Positions 1 to 8,087 of a stretch of DNA of 64,000 nt are shown one piece after another. This DNA is from JAFLCL01 sp964502175 (lineage in GTDB: Bacteria; Myxococcota_A; Polyangia; Polyangiales; Sandaracinaceae), in contig CAZCVE010000032.1 in the NCBI GenBank assembly GCA_964502175.1, forward strand, positions 36,391-100,390. The letters are read 5' to 3'. The notes beneath the pieces are model-generated. The model was not told the origin of the DNA and ran no database searches. It saw only the letters and a list, made by a program, of their open reading frames with translations. A program made the position numbers and the translations under genes. The first letter of the stretch is position 1. Every line of letters starts with the position of its first letter.

Positions 1-570
1 CAGATCGAACCGCATCTCGCTCCTCGCGAGGCCCTCGAGCACCAACGTCAGCGAGCGCTCGACGTCGATCGAGCGACCCGGCTCTGCTCGCGCGACGAGC
101 CGACCCGAGTCGTCGATCTCGGCGCCGACGGCGGCGCGATCGAAGCGACCCGCGAGCGAGAGGATCGCCACGCGCACCGCGTCCGCGTCGAGCGAAGGCG
201 TGAGGTTCACGCGCACGCGACCGAAGCGCGCACGCCAGCGTGTGCCGAGATCCGCGAGCACGTCGTCGCTCCGACCGATGAGGAGGATCGCGCGCGCGCA
301 CGCGTCGACGTCGAGCGAGTAGCCGATCTCCGCACGCCTCAGGCGCTCCGTCCGCGTGCCCGCCTCGAGCCAGATCTCTTCGTCGAGCCACCGCGTCGCG
401 TGCTCGCGCACGACGGCGCGCGGATCATCGTCGCCGCCGACGCGCACGCCCTCGACCCAGACGCCTTCGATCGCGCGACCTTCTCGCGGCGTCAGCATCC
501 ACGCGAATCCCGCGGCGCCGATCGCCCCGATCAGCGCTGCCACGATCAGGACGACGACGCCGACACGCAC
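1..570 (-). CDS. VanW/YoaR-family peptidoglycan-binding-like protein, N-terminal part (runs off the left edge)
   Basis: Reading the reverse strand from a GTG at 570 gives an uninterrupted 190-residue frame that leaves the window at base 1, so the C-terminus is missing. It starts with one hydrophobic helix (about residues 3-24) that should anchor it in the inner membrane. The soluble part contains an EGVRVGG-type opening and a later segment ending ...VARAEPGRSIDVERS. Those features match the repeated putative peptidoglycan-binding domain that precedes the VanW domain in YoaR/VanW proteins; the VanW domain itself would lie outside the window. The start is 5 nt after the stop of the upstream lipoprotein gene, so the two are probably cotranscribed. 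A CTG at 579 overlapping that stop is an alternative start. The biochemical role of the family is poorly defined. Seen: frame and motifs; inferred: family. Confidence 0.65.
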   Translation of the reverse strand, partial: MRVGVVVLIVAALIGAIGAAGFAWMLTPREGRAIEGVWVEGVRVGGDDDPRAVVREHATRWLDEEIWLEAGTRTERLRRAEIGYSLDVDACARAILLIGRSDDVLADLGTRWRARFGRVRVNLTPSLDADAVRVAILSLAGRFDRAAVGAEIDDSGRLVARAEPGRSIDVERSLTLVLEGLARSEMRFDL

Positions 571-575
571 GCGCT

Positions 576-1217
576 TCAGTCGGCGGTCGCGCCCGCGAGC
601 GAGTACGTCGCGCGACACGGCAGCGACGGGAATTGCCCGCCCGCTCCAGTGGACACGAGCGCGAGCGAGCAGTCGAAGCCGGGCACCACGCCGATCTCGA
701 TCGTGTTCGTCGCGTTCATGACCTGCGCGGCCGCGGGTCCTGCGTCGGAGCTGCCCGCGTCATCGGGGGATGCTCCCGCGTCGCTCACGGCAGCGTCGAT
801 GGGACCTGCGTCCGTCGTGTCCGGCGCGACCTCCACGTGACCTTCGATCGTCTCGGTCTGGACGAAGCGACACGCGGGGATCCCGTTCACCGGATCAGCC
901 GCCCAGCCGTCGATCTGAGATTGTTGCCGAAAACGGAAATCACCGTCGGCGTCGATCGTGCCCTGCGAGCGAGGGCCGGTGCCGCCCATGCGCCAGTACG
1001 CGATCGTGTCGGCGCGCCGCAGCTCAGCCGCGAAGGCGATCGACGGTGTCGGCGCGAAGCCTTGTCCACACGTGTTCTCTTCGAGCGTTCCTTCGACCGC
1101 GAACGCGCCCACGAGCGTTCCGGGGGCCGCGGGCTCTTTGCAGGCCATCACCGACAGGAGGAGCGGCGGCGACGAGAGCGCGAGGACCGCGCCGACCAGG
1201 ATGCGCACACGAGGCAT
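576..1217 (-). CDS. Putative lipoprotein with Asp-Ala-Gly-rich linker
   Basis: This 213-residue protein begins with a basic-hydrophobic signal ending in LLLSVMAC, a lipobox with Cys26 as the predicted lipidation site. Residues about 30-120 form a compact region with several aromatic residues and one Cys pair (CGQGF near 51, IPACRF near 115). Residues about 133-163 are a low-complexity DAG/DDAG linker, and a small C-terminal domain with two more Cys follows. I recognise no catalytic motif. It lies 5 nt upstream of the VanW-like gene on the same strand, so both may serve the same envelope process. The Asp/Ala linker recurs in other lipoproteins of this window, which suggests a common surface-display design. 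Function unknown. Confidence 0.75.
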   Translation of the reverse strand: MPRVRILVGAVLALSSPPLLLSVMACKEPAAPGTLVGAFAVEGTLEENTCGQGFAPTPSIAFAAELRRADTIAYWRMGGTGPRSQGTIDADGDFRFRQQSQIDGWAADPVNGIPACRFVQTETIEGHVEVAPDTTDAGPIDAAVSDAGASPDDAGSSDAGPAAAQVMNATNTIEIGVVPGFDCSLALVSTGAGGQFPSLPCRATYSLAGATAD

Positions 1218-1313
1218 GCTCGCCGGTTACTGCGACCGCGATCCTCGCGTCCAGTTTTCGGCGCGGCGTCCGCGAACTGGATCGCGCCGCGCGAGGCTTC
1301 CTACGATCGCGCG

Positions 1314-2426
1314 ATGACCGCTCGGATCAGCCCCCGCCGTCTCGCGTCCGTCATCGGAGGAGCGTTGGCGCTCGCGTCGGGCGCAGTGACCGCAGAGCTC
1401 ACGCAGGCCGCAGCGCCGACCCAGCCGCGCGTGACGGTCAGCGAGGGCGTGATGCCCGAGGGCATCGTCGTCGACCGCCTCGAGACCACGGTCCTCGAGC
1501 TGCCGCCCGCGCCCGCACCCGACACCACGCCGACGAGCGAGGATGAAGGTGTACACATCGAGCGCGCGCCGTTCGTCACGAGCGTGGACTCGGTCTCGTC
1601 GAACCTGCGTGGCGGGCGCCTCATCACGGGAGCGACCCCGCATCGCTTCATCCTCTTCAGCTTCGACGACGGCCCCGACGTTCGCTACACGCGACCGCTC
1701 CTCGATGCGCTCGACGAGGCCGAGGTGCGCGCGATCTTCTTCCTCACGACGCGGCGCTTCGAGGGCCCGACGCCGTACGAGCGCAACCTCGCGGCGATCG
1801 CCCGCGAGATCTCGGAACGCGGTCATCGCGTCGGCTCGCACTCGATGGATCACGTGCAGCTGCCGCTCGTGTCGACGCCCGATCTCGCGACGCAGGTGGA
1901 CGCGAGCGCGAGCGTGATCGAGCGCGAGCTCGGCGCGATCCCCGCGCTGATCCGTCCGCCCGGCGGATCGCGCTCGCCGCGCATCGACGGCTACCTCGCG
2001 CAGCACGGCTACACGCAGGTGCTGTGGAACCTGGGCACGGGCGACGTGCAGGTGCGCAGCGCGGACGCCGTGCTCGACACGTTCGTGCGCGTGCTCGAGG
2101 TGCGCGAGCGTGATCACGACGAGCGCGGCGGCATCGTGCTCCTGCACGACATCCACGCCTGGAGCGTCGAGGCCTTTCCCCGCATCGTCGCGTACCTCGA
2201 CCGTCGCAACTGTGATCTGCTCGAGAGCGGCGAAGAGCTCTACGACTTCGTCGACGACCCCGCGTTTTTCTTCGAGGCGCGGCATGAAGGCGACGCGAAC
2301 GACGCGATCGCGAACGCCGACGTCCCCGACGCCACCGTCGCGACACGCCAGATTCGGGCGCGAGCGCGAGCGGAAGCGCGCTGCGACGATCTCCCAGCAT
2401 TGGACGCCCGCATCGCGGGCAACTGA
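1314..2426 (+). CDS. Secreted polysaccharide deacetylase (NodB-homology, carbohydrate esterase 4)
   Basis: This 370-residue protein starts at ATG 1314 with an N-terminal signal-like segment (about residues 10-30) followed by a disordered linker. The NodB domain spans about 110-300 and shows all the classical motifs. Motif 1 is FDDGPD (117-122, Asp118/Asp119), motif 2 is HSMDH (176-180, the two metal-binding His), motif 3 is RPPGG from Arg214, and motif 5 is LLHDIH with His278. The family removes N- or O-acetyl groups from chitin, peptidoglycan or exopolysaccharide with a bound divalent metal. A longer open frame exists upstream, but it runs antisense through the lipoprotein gene and precedes the signal segment, so I chose 1314. 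The C-terminal 70 residues are acidic and of unknown role. Substrate cannot be told from sequence. Confidence 0.88.
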   Translation: MTARISPRRLASVIGGALALASGAVTAELTQAAAPTQPRVTVSEGVMPEGIVVDRLETTVLELPPAPAPDTTPTSEDEGVHIERAPFVTSVDSVSSNLRGGRLITGATPHRFILFSFDDGPDVRYTRPLLDALDEAEVRAIFFLTTRRFEGPTPYERNLAAIAREISERGHRVGSHSMDHVQLPLVSTPDLATQVDASASVIERELGAIPALIRPPGGSRSPRIDGYLAQHGYTQVLWNLGTGDVQVRSADAVLDTFVRVLEVRERDHDERGGIVLLHDIHAWSVEAFPRIVAYLDRRNCDLLESGEELYDFVDDPAFFFEARHEGDANDAIANADVPDATVATRQIRARARAEARCDDLPALDARIAGN

Positions 2427-2432
2427 CCGCCG

Positions 2433-3410
2433 CTACTCCGCCCTCAGGTAGCCGCCCTTGAGCAGCTTCACGAGGATCGTGCTCGTGTCGACGTCGGACG
2501 CGAGGCTCTTGTTGAGCACGGTCTCGACGCTGCCGTAGTTGTGCGCGAGCTGGAGCACGTCGAGATCCTCGGCGGCGAGATCACGCAGCGGCGGAACGAG
2601 CGGCACCGACACCTGCACCGACGCGCGGAGCGGAGGCATGTCGTCGCCGAGGCGCCTGATCTCGTCGATCTGACGCATCGCCTCCATGAGGATGCCTTCG
2701 GTCGACATCTCGATGCGCTCGGGGAACTGACGTCCCTCGTCGGGCGCGTCCATGTCGAACGAGCCCGTCTGCCATCCGAGGATGCGCATGAGGCTCTTCA
2801 TCGGCGCCACGTCGTAGTGCTCGTTCACGACGGCGAAGATGACCTTGCCCTGATCGATGAAGAGCTTGCCGGTGTCGTTGCGATCGGTGCGGATGACGAG
2901 GAGGCCGCTCTTCTTCGACGCGCTGAAGAGCTGCAGCAGATCAGGGAGCGGGATCTCGGCGATCGAGCCGCTCATGGTGCGCACCTGCGAGGTGCGGCGG
3001 CCTTGGCTGATGTCTTCCATCAGCGCCTTGGCGTCGCTCGCGTTCGCGGCGTCACCGGCGACGACGACCTTGATGATCGAGGTGCCGATGAGGATGCGGT
3101 CACCCTCGGAGAGCGCCGAGCGCTTGATCTTCTCGCCGTTGACGAACGTGCCGTTCGTCGAGCCGAGGTCTTGGATGAACATCTGATCGCCGGTGACGGT
3201 CAGCTTTGCGTGGCGACGCGAGACCATGTCCTCGACGAGCACCATGTCGAGCTCGCTCGAACGCCCCACCACGATCTCCTTGTTCGGAGGAAGTGGGAAC
3301 TCGCCGCCCTGGTATTTGCCCGAGATGAAGCGCAACGCGTACTGCTTCGCGGCTGCGGCTTGCCTCATGCTCGGGGGCGGCGGTGGGACTTTCGGAACCG
3401 GAGGCTCCAT
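2433..3410 (-). CDS. FHA domain / DUF4388 (PATAN) regulatory protein
   Basis: This 325-residue cytoplasmic protein has a short Pro-rich N-terminus. An FHA phosphothreonine-binding domain follows at about 25-115, with VVGRSSELD, SRRHAKL and GSTNGTFVNG, the signature Arg, Ser-Arg-Arg-His and Asn residues. From about 145 to 260 it carries a DUF4388/PATAN domain (GSIAEIPLPDLLQLFSASKK, then GLLVIR and GKLFIDQGKVIFA), a fold common in myxobacterial gliding and signalling proteins. The C-terminal 70 residues resemble the winged-helix-like tail that often follows it. The expected partner is a protein phosphorylated on Thr by a Ser/Thr kinase such as the one at 52620-55637, though no direct link is visible. 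It is convergent with the deacetylase (6-nt gap) and divergent from the metallopeptidase gene, so the 120 bp upstream must contain two promoters. Confidence 0.9.
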   Translation of the reverse strand: MEPPVPKVPPPPPSMRQAAAAKQYALRFISGKYQGGEFPLPPNKEIVVGRSSELDMVLVEDMVSRRHAKLTVTGDQMFIQDLGSTNGTFVNGEKIKRSALSEGDRILIGTSIIKVVVAGDAANASDAKALMEDISQGRRTSQVRTMSGSIAEIPLPDLLQLFSASKKSGLLVIRTDRNDTGKLFIDQGKVIFAVVNEHYDVAPMKSLMRILGWQTGSFDMDAPDEGRQFPERIEMSTEGILMEAMRQIDEIRRLGDDMPPLRASVQVSVPLVPPLRDLAAEDLDVLQLAHNYGSVETVLNKSLASDVDTSTILVKLLKGGYLRAE

Positions 3411-3530
3411 CGGTGCGAAAAGCCTAGAGAACTCGGGGGCCCGCGGTCAAGGCTTGTGCAGAGATCGGCGCGCATTCCTGGTCGGTGTTTCCCACCGATC
3501 CGTCGGCCGTCTTGGGCATGATGAGCGCGG

Positions 3531-6503
3531 ATGCGCACTCCGACGCCGCGCGCTCGGCCCCCGGAGCCCACGAAGGGCTCTGATCCGGGCCGTAATGCGC
3601 GCATCGGACGCGACCGGGGCCTGGCGTCGGCGCTCGTCGCGTGGCTCGTGGCGTCGCTGATCGCATGCACAGCGTCGGTCGGCTCCGCGCAGGCACCGGA
3701 CCCACTTCTCGACTGGCGGACGATCGAGACCCCTCATTTCCGCATCCACTACCACCAGCCGCTCGCGCTCCTCGCGCGACGTGTCGCGGCCGTCGCGGAG
3801 CGCGCGCACGGAACGCTCACGCTCGTGATCGGCAGCCAGCCGAGCTCGCGCGTGGAGATCGTGCTGTCGGACGAGTCGGACTCGGCGAACGGCTCCGCGA
3901 GCGCCCTGCCCTTCGACAACATCCGGCTCTACGCCGAGGCGCCCGACGATCTCTCGCCGCTCGCGGACTACGACGACTGGATGACGATGCTCGTCACGCA
4001 CGAGCACACGCACATCCTCCACCTCGATCAGGCGACGGGCATCGCCGCGTTCCTCAACGCGATCCTCGGTCGCTCCTACATGCCGAACCACGTGAGCCCT
4101 CGCTTCCTCCTCGAGGGAGTCGCCGTGTGGCAGGAGACTGAGCTCACGTCTGCGGGCCGCCTGCGCTCGACGCAGTGGGACATGTACATGCGCATGGACG
4201 CGCTCGAAGATCGCATGCTCGATCTCGCGCAGGTCACCAACGAGGCCGATCGCTGGCCGCATGGCAACGGCGCGTACCTCTACGGGAGTCGCTTCGTGCA
4301 GCGCACGGCGCGCGCGCACGGTCGCGAGGCGATCGCCGAGGTGATCCGCGACTACGCAGACTCGGTGCTGCCCTACGGCGTGAGCCGCGTGTTTCACCGC
4401 GCCACGGGTCGGTCGCTCGACGAGCTGTGGGAGGACTTCCGGCGCGAGGAGATCACGGCCGCGCGCGCGACGCTCGCCCGCGTCGAGGCCGAGGGCCGCG
4501 TCGAGGGCACGCGCCTCACGCACCACGGCGAGATCGCGCGCGCTCCTCGCTACCTCCGCGATGGGCGCCTCGTCTACCAGCGCTCCGATGGCCGATCGCG
4601 AACGCGCCTCGTGGTGGTCGATCCGCGCGGCGACGTCGGCGCCGAGCTGGTGCGCATGAACGGAGGTGGTGAGGCCGCGGTTCTCGCAGACGGCCGCACG
4701 ATCCTCTACGCGCGAGCGGACGCGTTCCGCGACATCTACACGTTCTCCGATCTCTTCGAGCGCGATCTGGTGACCGGCGAGGATCGACGCCTCACGCAGG
4801 GCCTCCGCGCGAGAGAGCCCGACGTCTCGCGCGACGGTCGCTGGGTGACGTTCATCACCTCGCGCGCGGGCGCTTCTCACCTGTGGATCGCGCAGCGCGA
4901 GGACATCCCGAGGACCATGCGTGAGCTCGCGCGAGGCCCGCTCTACGCGCAGCTCTACACGCCGCGCTTCTCACCGGACGGGCGCACGATCGCCTGCTCG
5001 CGCTGGACGCCGGGTGGCTACCGCGACGTCATCCTCGTCGACGTCCGAGAGGATCGCGTGACCGAGGTGACGCACGACCGCGCGATGGATCTCGGGCCCG
5101 TGTGGTCGAACGACGGCGAGACGCTCTACTTCTCGTCCGATCGCACGGGCATCGCGAACGTCTACGCGCATCACCTACCGACGGGCGGGCTCTCGCAGAT
5201 CACGAGCGTGATCGCGGGCGCGTACCAGCCCGCGATCTCCGACGACGGAACGCGTCTCGTGTACGTGGGCTACACGAGCTACGGCTTCGATCTCTTCGAG
5301 CTCGACCTCACGCGCGTGACGCCGCGACCGGCGCAGCCGTACCGCGACTCGCGCCCTCCGCCCGCGACGACCGACGCGCTCTTCGACGCGGAGAGCCACG
5401 ACTACGACCCGCTGCCGACGCTCTACCCTCGCTCGTACCTCCTCGATCTCGGCGCAGACTCGTGGGGCCCGCAGATCGGTGTCTCGTTCGCGGGCGAAGA
5501 CGTGCTGTCGTTCCATCGGTGGGCGGCGCGCCTCGGCGTGGGCCTCACGCGCGGGACGTGGCAGCTCGACGGCAGCTACTCGTACAACCGACAGCCGCTC
5601 AGTGTGTCGGCGCGCGTGTTCCGAACCGAAGGGCGTGCGGGTGGGCTCGAGGTGGCGGGCGAGGATCGCGACTGGACGCAGGAGGCCGTCGGCGCGAGCG
5701 CGGGCGTCGGCTACCGCTTCCCGGAGTCGTTCCGCTCGATGTCCGTGGGCCTCTCGTACGGAGCGACGTACACGCGCGCGACCGAGCCGTTCGCGCGCGC
5801 CGACGAGCTCGATCCGAACACGCCTCCGCCCGTGAGGCCGCAGATGGGCTTCTTCTCGACGCTCCGCTTCGGGTGGAGCTACTCCGACGTCGAGCAGTAC
5901 ACGTACGACATCAGCCCCTCGAACGGGCGCTCGCTCTCGATCTCCGCGTCGGTGTCCGATCCGGTGATCGGCAGCCAGTACCAGGTGCTCACGATCGACT
6001 GGTCGGTGCGGCAGTTCTTGCCGCTCTGGGAGCAGCACGTGCTCGCGTTTCGTTACGCGGGCGGGATCAGCGGCGGAGATCTCGAGCGCCGCGGGCTCTA
6101 CGCGGTCGGAGGGTTCCCCACCGTGAACCCCTTCGACTCGATCCTCGCGCCGGTCGTGCTCGGTGGCGCAGCGCTCCGCGGCTACGCCGCGAACGCGCGC
6201 ATCGGAACGCAGTACCACCTCGCGCAGGCCGAGTACCGCTTCCCGATCTTCCGCTTCAACGCGGGCTACGCGACGGTGCCCGCGTACCTGAACCGGATCT
6301 ACGCGAGCGTGTTCTGCGACGTGGGCGATGCGTTCTTCGGCAACTTCGACGTCGCGTCGCTACGCGTGGGCGCAGGCGCGGAGATCCTGATCGACTTCAC
6401 GCTCTTCTACCTGCTCGCGTTCACGATCCGGGTCGGTTACGCGCACGGCTTCATGGAGGGCGGTCTCGATCAGGTCTACGGCCACCTGGGCGTGCCCTTC
6501 TAG
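3531..6503 (+). CDS. Gluzincin-type metallopeptidase / TolB-like propeller / outer-membrane barrel fusion
   Basis: This 990-residue exported protein has a signal segment at about 32-53. Residues about 60-330 look like a peptidase_MA-type domain. HEHTH with His157-Glu158-x-x-His161 and a downstream LLEGVAVWQE with Glu195 give the zinc ligands and catalytic Glu of a gluzincin. Residues about 340-600 contain repeated blades of the TolB/PD40 kind (SPDGRTIACS, SNDGETLYFSSD, SDDGTRLVYVGY). Residues about 640-990 alternate hydrophobic and polar residues and end in LGVPF with a C-terminal aromatic, as in BamA/Omp85-like surface-antigen barrels. Known proteins combine the propeller with a peptidase or with a barrel; here all three are in one chain. 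It may act as an outer-membrane-tethered protease or a self-anchored sensor. Both the activity and the direction the domains face are inferred. Confidence 0.8.
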   Translation: MRTPTPRARPPEPTKGSDPGRNARIGRDRGLASALVAWLVASLIACTASVGSAQAPDPLLDWRTIETPHFRIHYHQPLALLARRVAAVAERAHGTLTLVIGSQPSSRVEIVLSDESDSANGSASALPFDNIRLYAEAPDDLSPLADYDDWMTMLVTHEHTHILHLDQATGIAAFLNAILGRSYMPNHVSPRFLLEGVAVWQETELTSAGRLRSTQWDMYMRMDALEDRMLDLAQVTNEADRWPHGNGAYLYGSRFVQRTARAHGREAIAEVIRDYADSVLPYGVSRVFHRATGRSLDELWEDFRREEITAARATLARVEAEGRVEGTRLTHHGEIARAPRYLRDGRLVYQRSDGRSRTRLVVVDPRGDVGAELVRMNGGGEAAVLADGRTILYARADAFRDIYTFSDLFERDLVTGEDRRLTQGLRAREPDVSRDGRWVTFITSRAGASHLWIAQREDIPRTMRELARGPLYAQLYTPRFSPDGRTIACSRWTPGGYRDVILVDVREDRVTEVTHDRAMDLGPVWSNDGETLYFSSDRTGIANVYAHHLPTGGLSQITSVIAGAYQPAISDDGTRLVYVGYTSYGFDLFELDLTRVTPRPAQPYRDSRPPPATTDALFDAESHDYDPLPTLYPRSYLLDLGADSWGPQIGVSFAGEDVLSFHRWAARLGVGLTRGTWQLDGSYSYNRQPLSVSARVFRTEGRAGGLEVAGEDRDWTQEAVGASAGVGYRFPESFRSMSVGLSYGATYTRATEPFARADELDPNTPPPVRPQMGFFSTLRFGWSYSDVEQYTYDISPSNGRSLSISASVSDPVIGSQYQVLTIDWSVRQFLPLWEQHVLAFRYAGGISGGDLERRGLYAVGGFPTVNPFDSILAPVVLGGAALRGYAANARIGTQYHLAQAEYRFPIFRFNAGYATVPAYLNRIYASVFCDVGDAFFGNFDVASLRVGAGAEILIDFTLFYLLAFTIRVGYAHGFMEGGLDQVYGHLGVPF

Positions 6504-6583
6504 CCGGGTCGAGAGGCCTCCGGCCCCTCGAGCTCCCCGTCGCTCACTACGGCGCTCCGCGCCTCCGCATCGCTCCCGCTCCA

Positions 6584-6604
6584 GGGGTCAGCCGAGCTGA
6601 CCCC
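6584..6604. terminator. Perfect 9-bp inverted repeat between convergent genes
   Basis: GGGGTCAGC at 6584-6592 and GCTGACCCC at 6596-6604 pair perfectly around a CGA loop. The element sits in the 145-bp gap between the stops of two convergent genes, where a bidirectional terminator is expected. No T-tract follows on either strand, so a Rho-independent role is only probable. Confidence 0.45.
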
Positions 6605-6648
6605 GCCGCGAGGCGCCCCGTCTGACTTCGACTCACTTCGTCGTTCGG

Positions 6649-8025
6649 TCACTCGAGGAGGAAGAACGTCACGATGTTCTCGCCCTCGGCACCGACCGCG
6701 CAGAAGTGCAGACCTCCGACGTCTGCCTCCTGTGTGACGTCGGCTTCGGGGTAGATGCCGACGAGGTTCCCGAAGGCGACGGGCAGCGTCTCCTCGATGG
6801 CGCGATCGAAGTCGAGCGGCTCACCGGCCACGACGTCGCTCCGCTCGAAGCGTCGCACGCTCACACCGCCGGTGTCGGGGCCGCTCACGATCACGATCCA
6901 CGTGTCGTCTTCGAGGAAGCGTGCGCGAAACGTCGTGGGCGCGAGCACGTGCGGCGCGCTCCACACGCCGGCCGAGGGACCCGCGAAGGGTCGGTGGTAG
7001 TAGACGGCCGCGCCGCTCGCGGAGCGCGCGAGCAGGTGCGCGTCGTGGGTCGTGCGATCGACGAAGAGGTCGTTGGTCGACGCGATGGGATCGCCGGGCG
7101 GCGCAGCGAGAGCGTTCGTGAACGTGGCAGCGCTGGTCGTCGTGAGATCCGCTTCGCCGACGAGGGTGGAGAACGTCCATGCGGGCGCGAGGCCCGAGAC
7201 GACCTGTCCGAAGAACGTGAAGCGCGGGTTCGCTCCGTCGAACGCGGCGTGCGCGTACGCGAAGTCGTTGTAGCCAGCGATCGGTCCCGTGCGCGGGCCG
7301 TTCCATCCGCCGCCGTAGTCGACGACGTACGAGAACGTGCCGCCGCCACCGTCGACCACGTTCGTCCACCACGCGAGCCGGTCACCCGCGGGCGAGATCG
7401 CAGCGCCGACGTAGTTCGCGCTCGGGCCCGTCGCGATCCCGATGTGTGCGCAGCTGCTGCTCGGCGTCGCGAGCTCGGTCACGCACTCGGTCACGCGTCC
7501 CGCGACGACGTCGACGCCGTAGGTATGGAGCGCCGTGTCCGAGCCGATCGTCGCGGTGTTCTGCTGGATGTTCGTGAGCGGGATCGTCGCGATCTGCGTC
7601 CAGCCGGTGAAGTCGCGGCGGAACACGCCCACGCGACGGTTCACGTTCACGTCGCAGTCACCGGCGACGATCGGATCGCACAGATCGTCCACCCAGTAGA
7701 GCTGATCCGCGACGCGCACGAGGTGTCCGAGGTGCGGGCCCCACCCGCCGAACATCGCGCCTGGAACGACACGGTGCTGCTCGGTCACCCGCTCGACGGT
7801 GATGCGAATGGGCATCGGCGCCGCGTCTTCATCGTCGGCGTCCGTCGAGGGCGAGTCGCTCGCGACGGGTGTGTCGAGCGCCGTCGCGTCGAGGCCTCCG
7901 TCGATCAGCGTCGCGTCGATCTCGATCGCAGCATCGGTCCCCGCGTCGGGCGTGGTCGCGGGATCGCCGCACGCACCGAGCAGCGCGAGCGAGCCGTAGC
8001 GGACGAGCGAGCACGAGCGATCCAC
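6649..8025 (-). CDS. Putative lipoprotein, function unknown
   Basis: From a GTG at 8025 this is 458 residues beginning with a short signal that ends GSLALLGAC, a lipobox with Cys19. An ATG further upstream at 8076 would run into the divergent lipoprotein gene and would put a long basic leader before the signal, so I prefer the GTG. Residues about 22-75 are an Asp/Ala/Thr-rich linker. The remaining 380 residues are rich in Gly, Thr and aromatic residues with repeated beta-strand-like segments, consistent with a beta-propeller or similar beta fold, but without a recognisable repeat signature. Two Cys pairs are visible (CDPIVAGDC; CVTELATPSSSC). The gene is divergent from the lipoprotein at 8088. 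No function can be assigned. Confidence 0.72.
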   Translation of the reverse strand: MDRSCSLVRYGSLALLGACGDPATTPDAGTDAAIEIDATLIDGGLDATALDTPVASDSPSTDADDEDAAPMPIRITVERVTEQHRVVPGAMFGGWGPHLGHLVRVADQLYWVDDLCDPIVAGDCDVNVNRRVGVFRRDFTGWTQIATIPLTNIQQNTATIGSDTALHTYGVDVVAGRVTECVTELATPSSSCAHIGIATGPSANYVGAAISPAGDRLAWWTNVVDGGGGTFSYVVDYGGGWNGPRTGPIAGYNDFAYAHAAFDGANPRFTFFGQVVSGLAPAWTFSTLVGEADLTTTSAATFTNALAAPPGDPIASTNDLFVDRTTHDAHLLARSASGAAVYYHRPFAGPSAGVWSAPHVLAPTTFRARFLEDDTWIVIVSGPDTGGVSVRRFERSDVVAGEPLDFDRAIEETLPVAFGNLVGIYPEADVTQEADVGGLHFCAVGAEGENIVTFFLLE

Positions 8026-8087
8026 GAGACCAGGGTACGCGCTGCGACGCTTGAATGGACCTGGGCGCTCGCGCAACGATGGGCCCC

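Noticed and set aside
633..1313. Extending the deacetylase upstream to base 633
   Set aside because: The extension is antisense to a lipoprotein with a clear lipobox and precedes the exported protein's signal segment.
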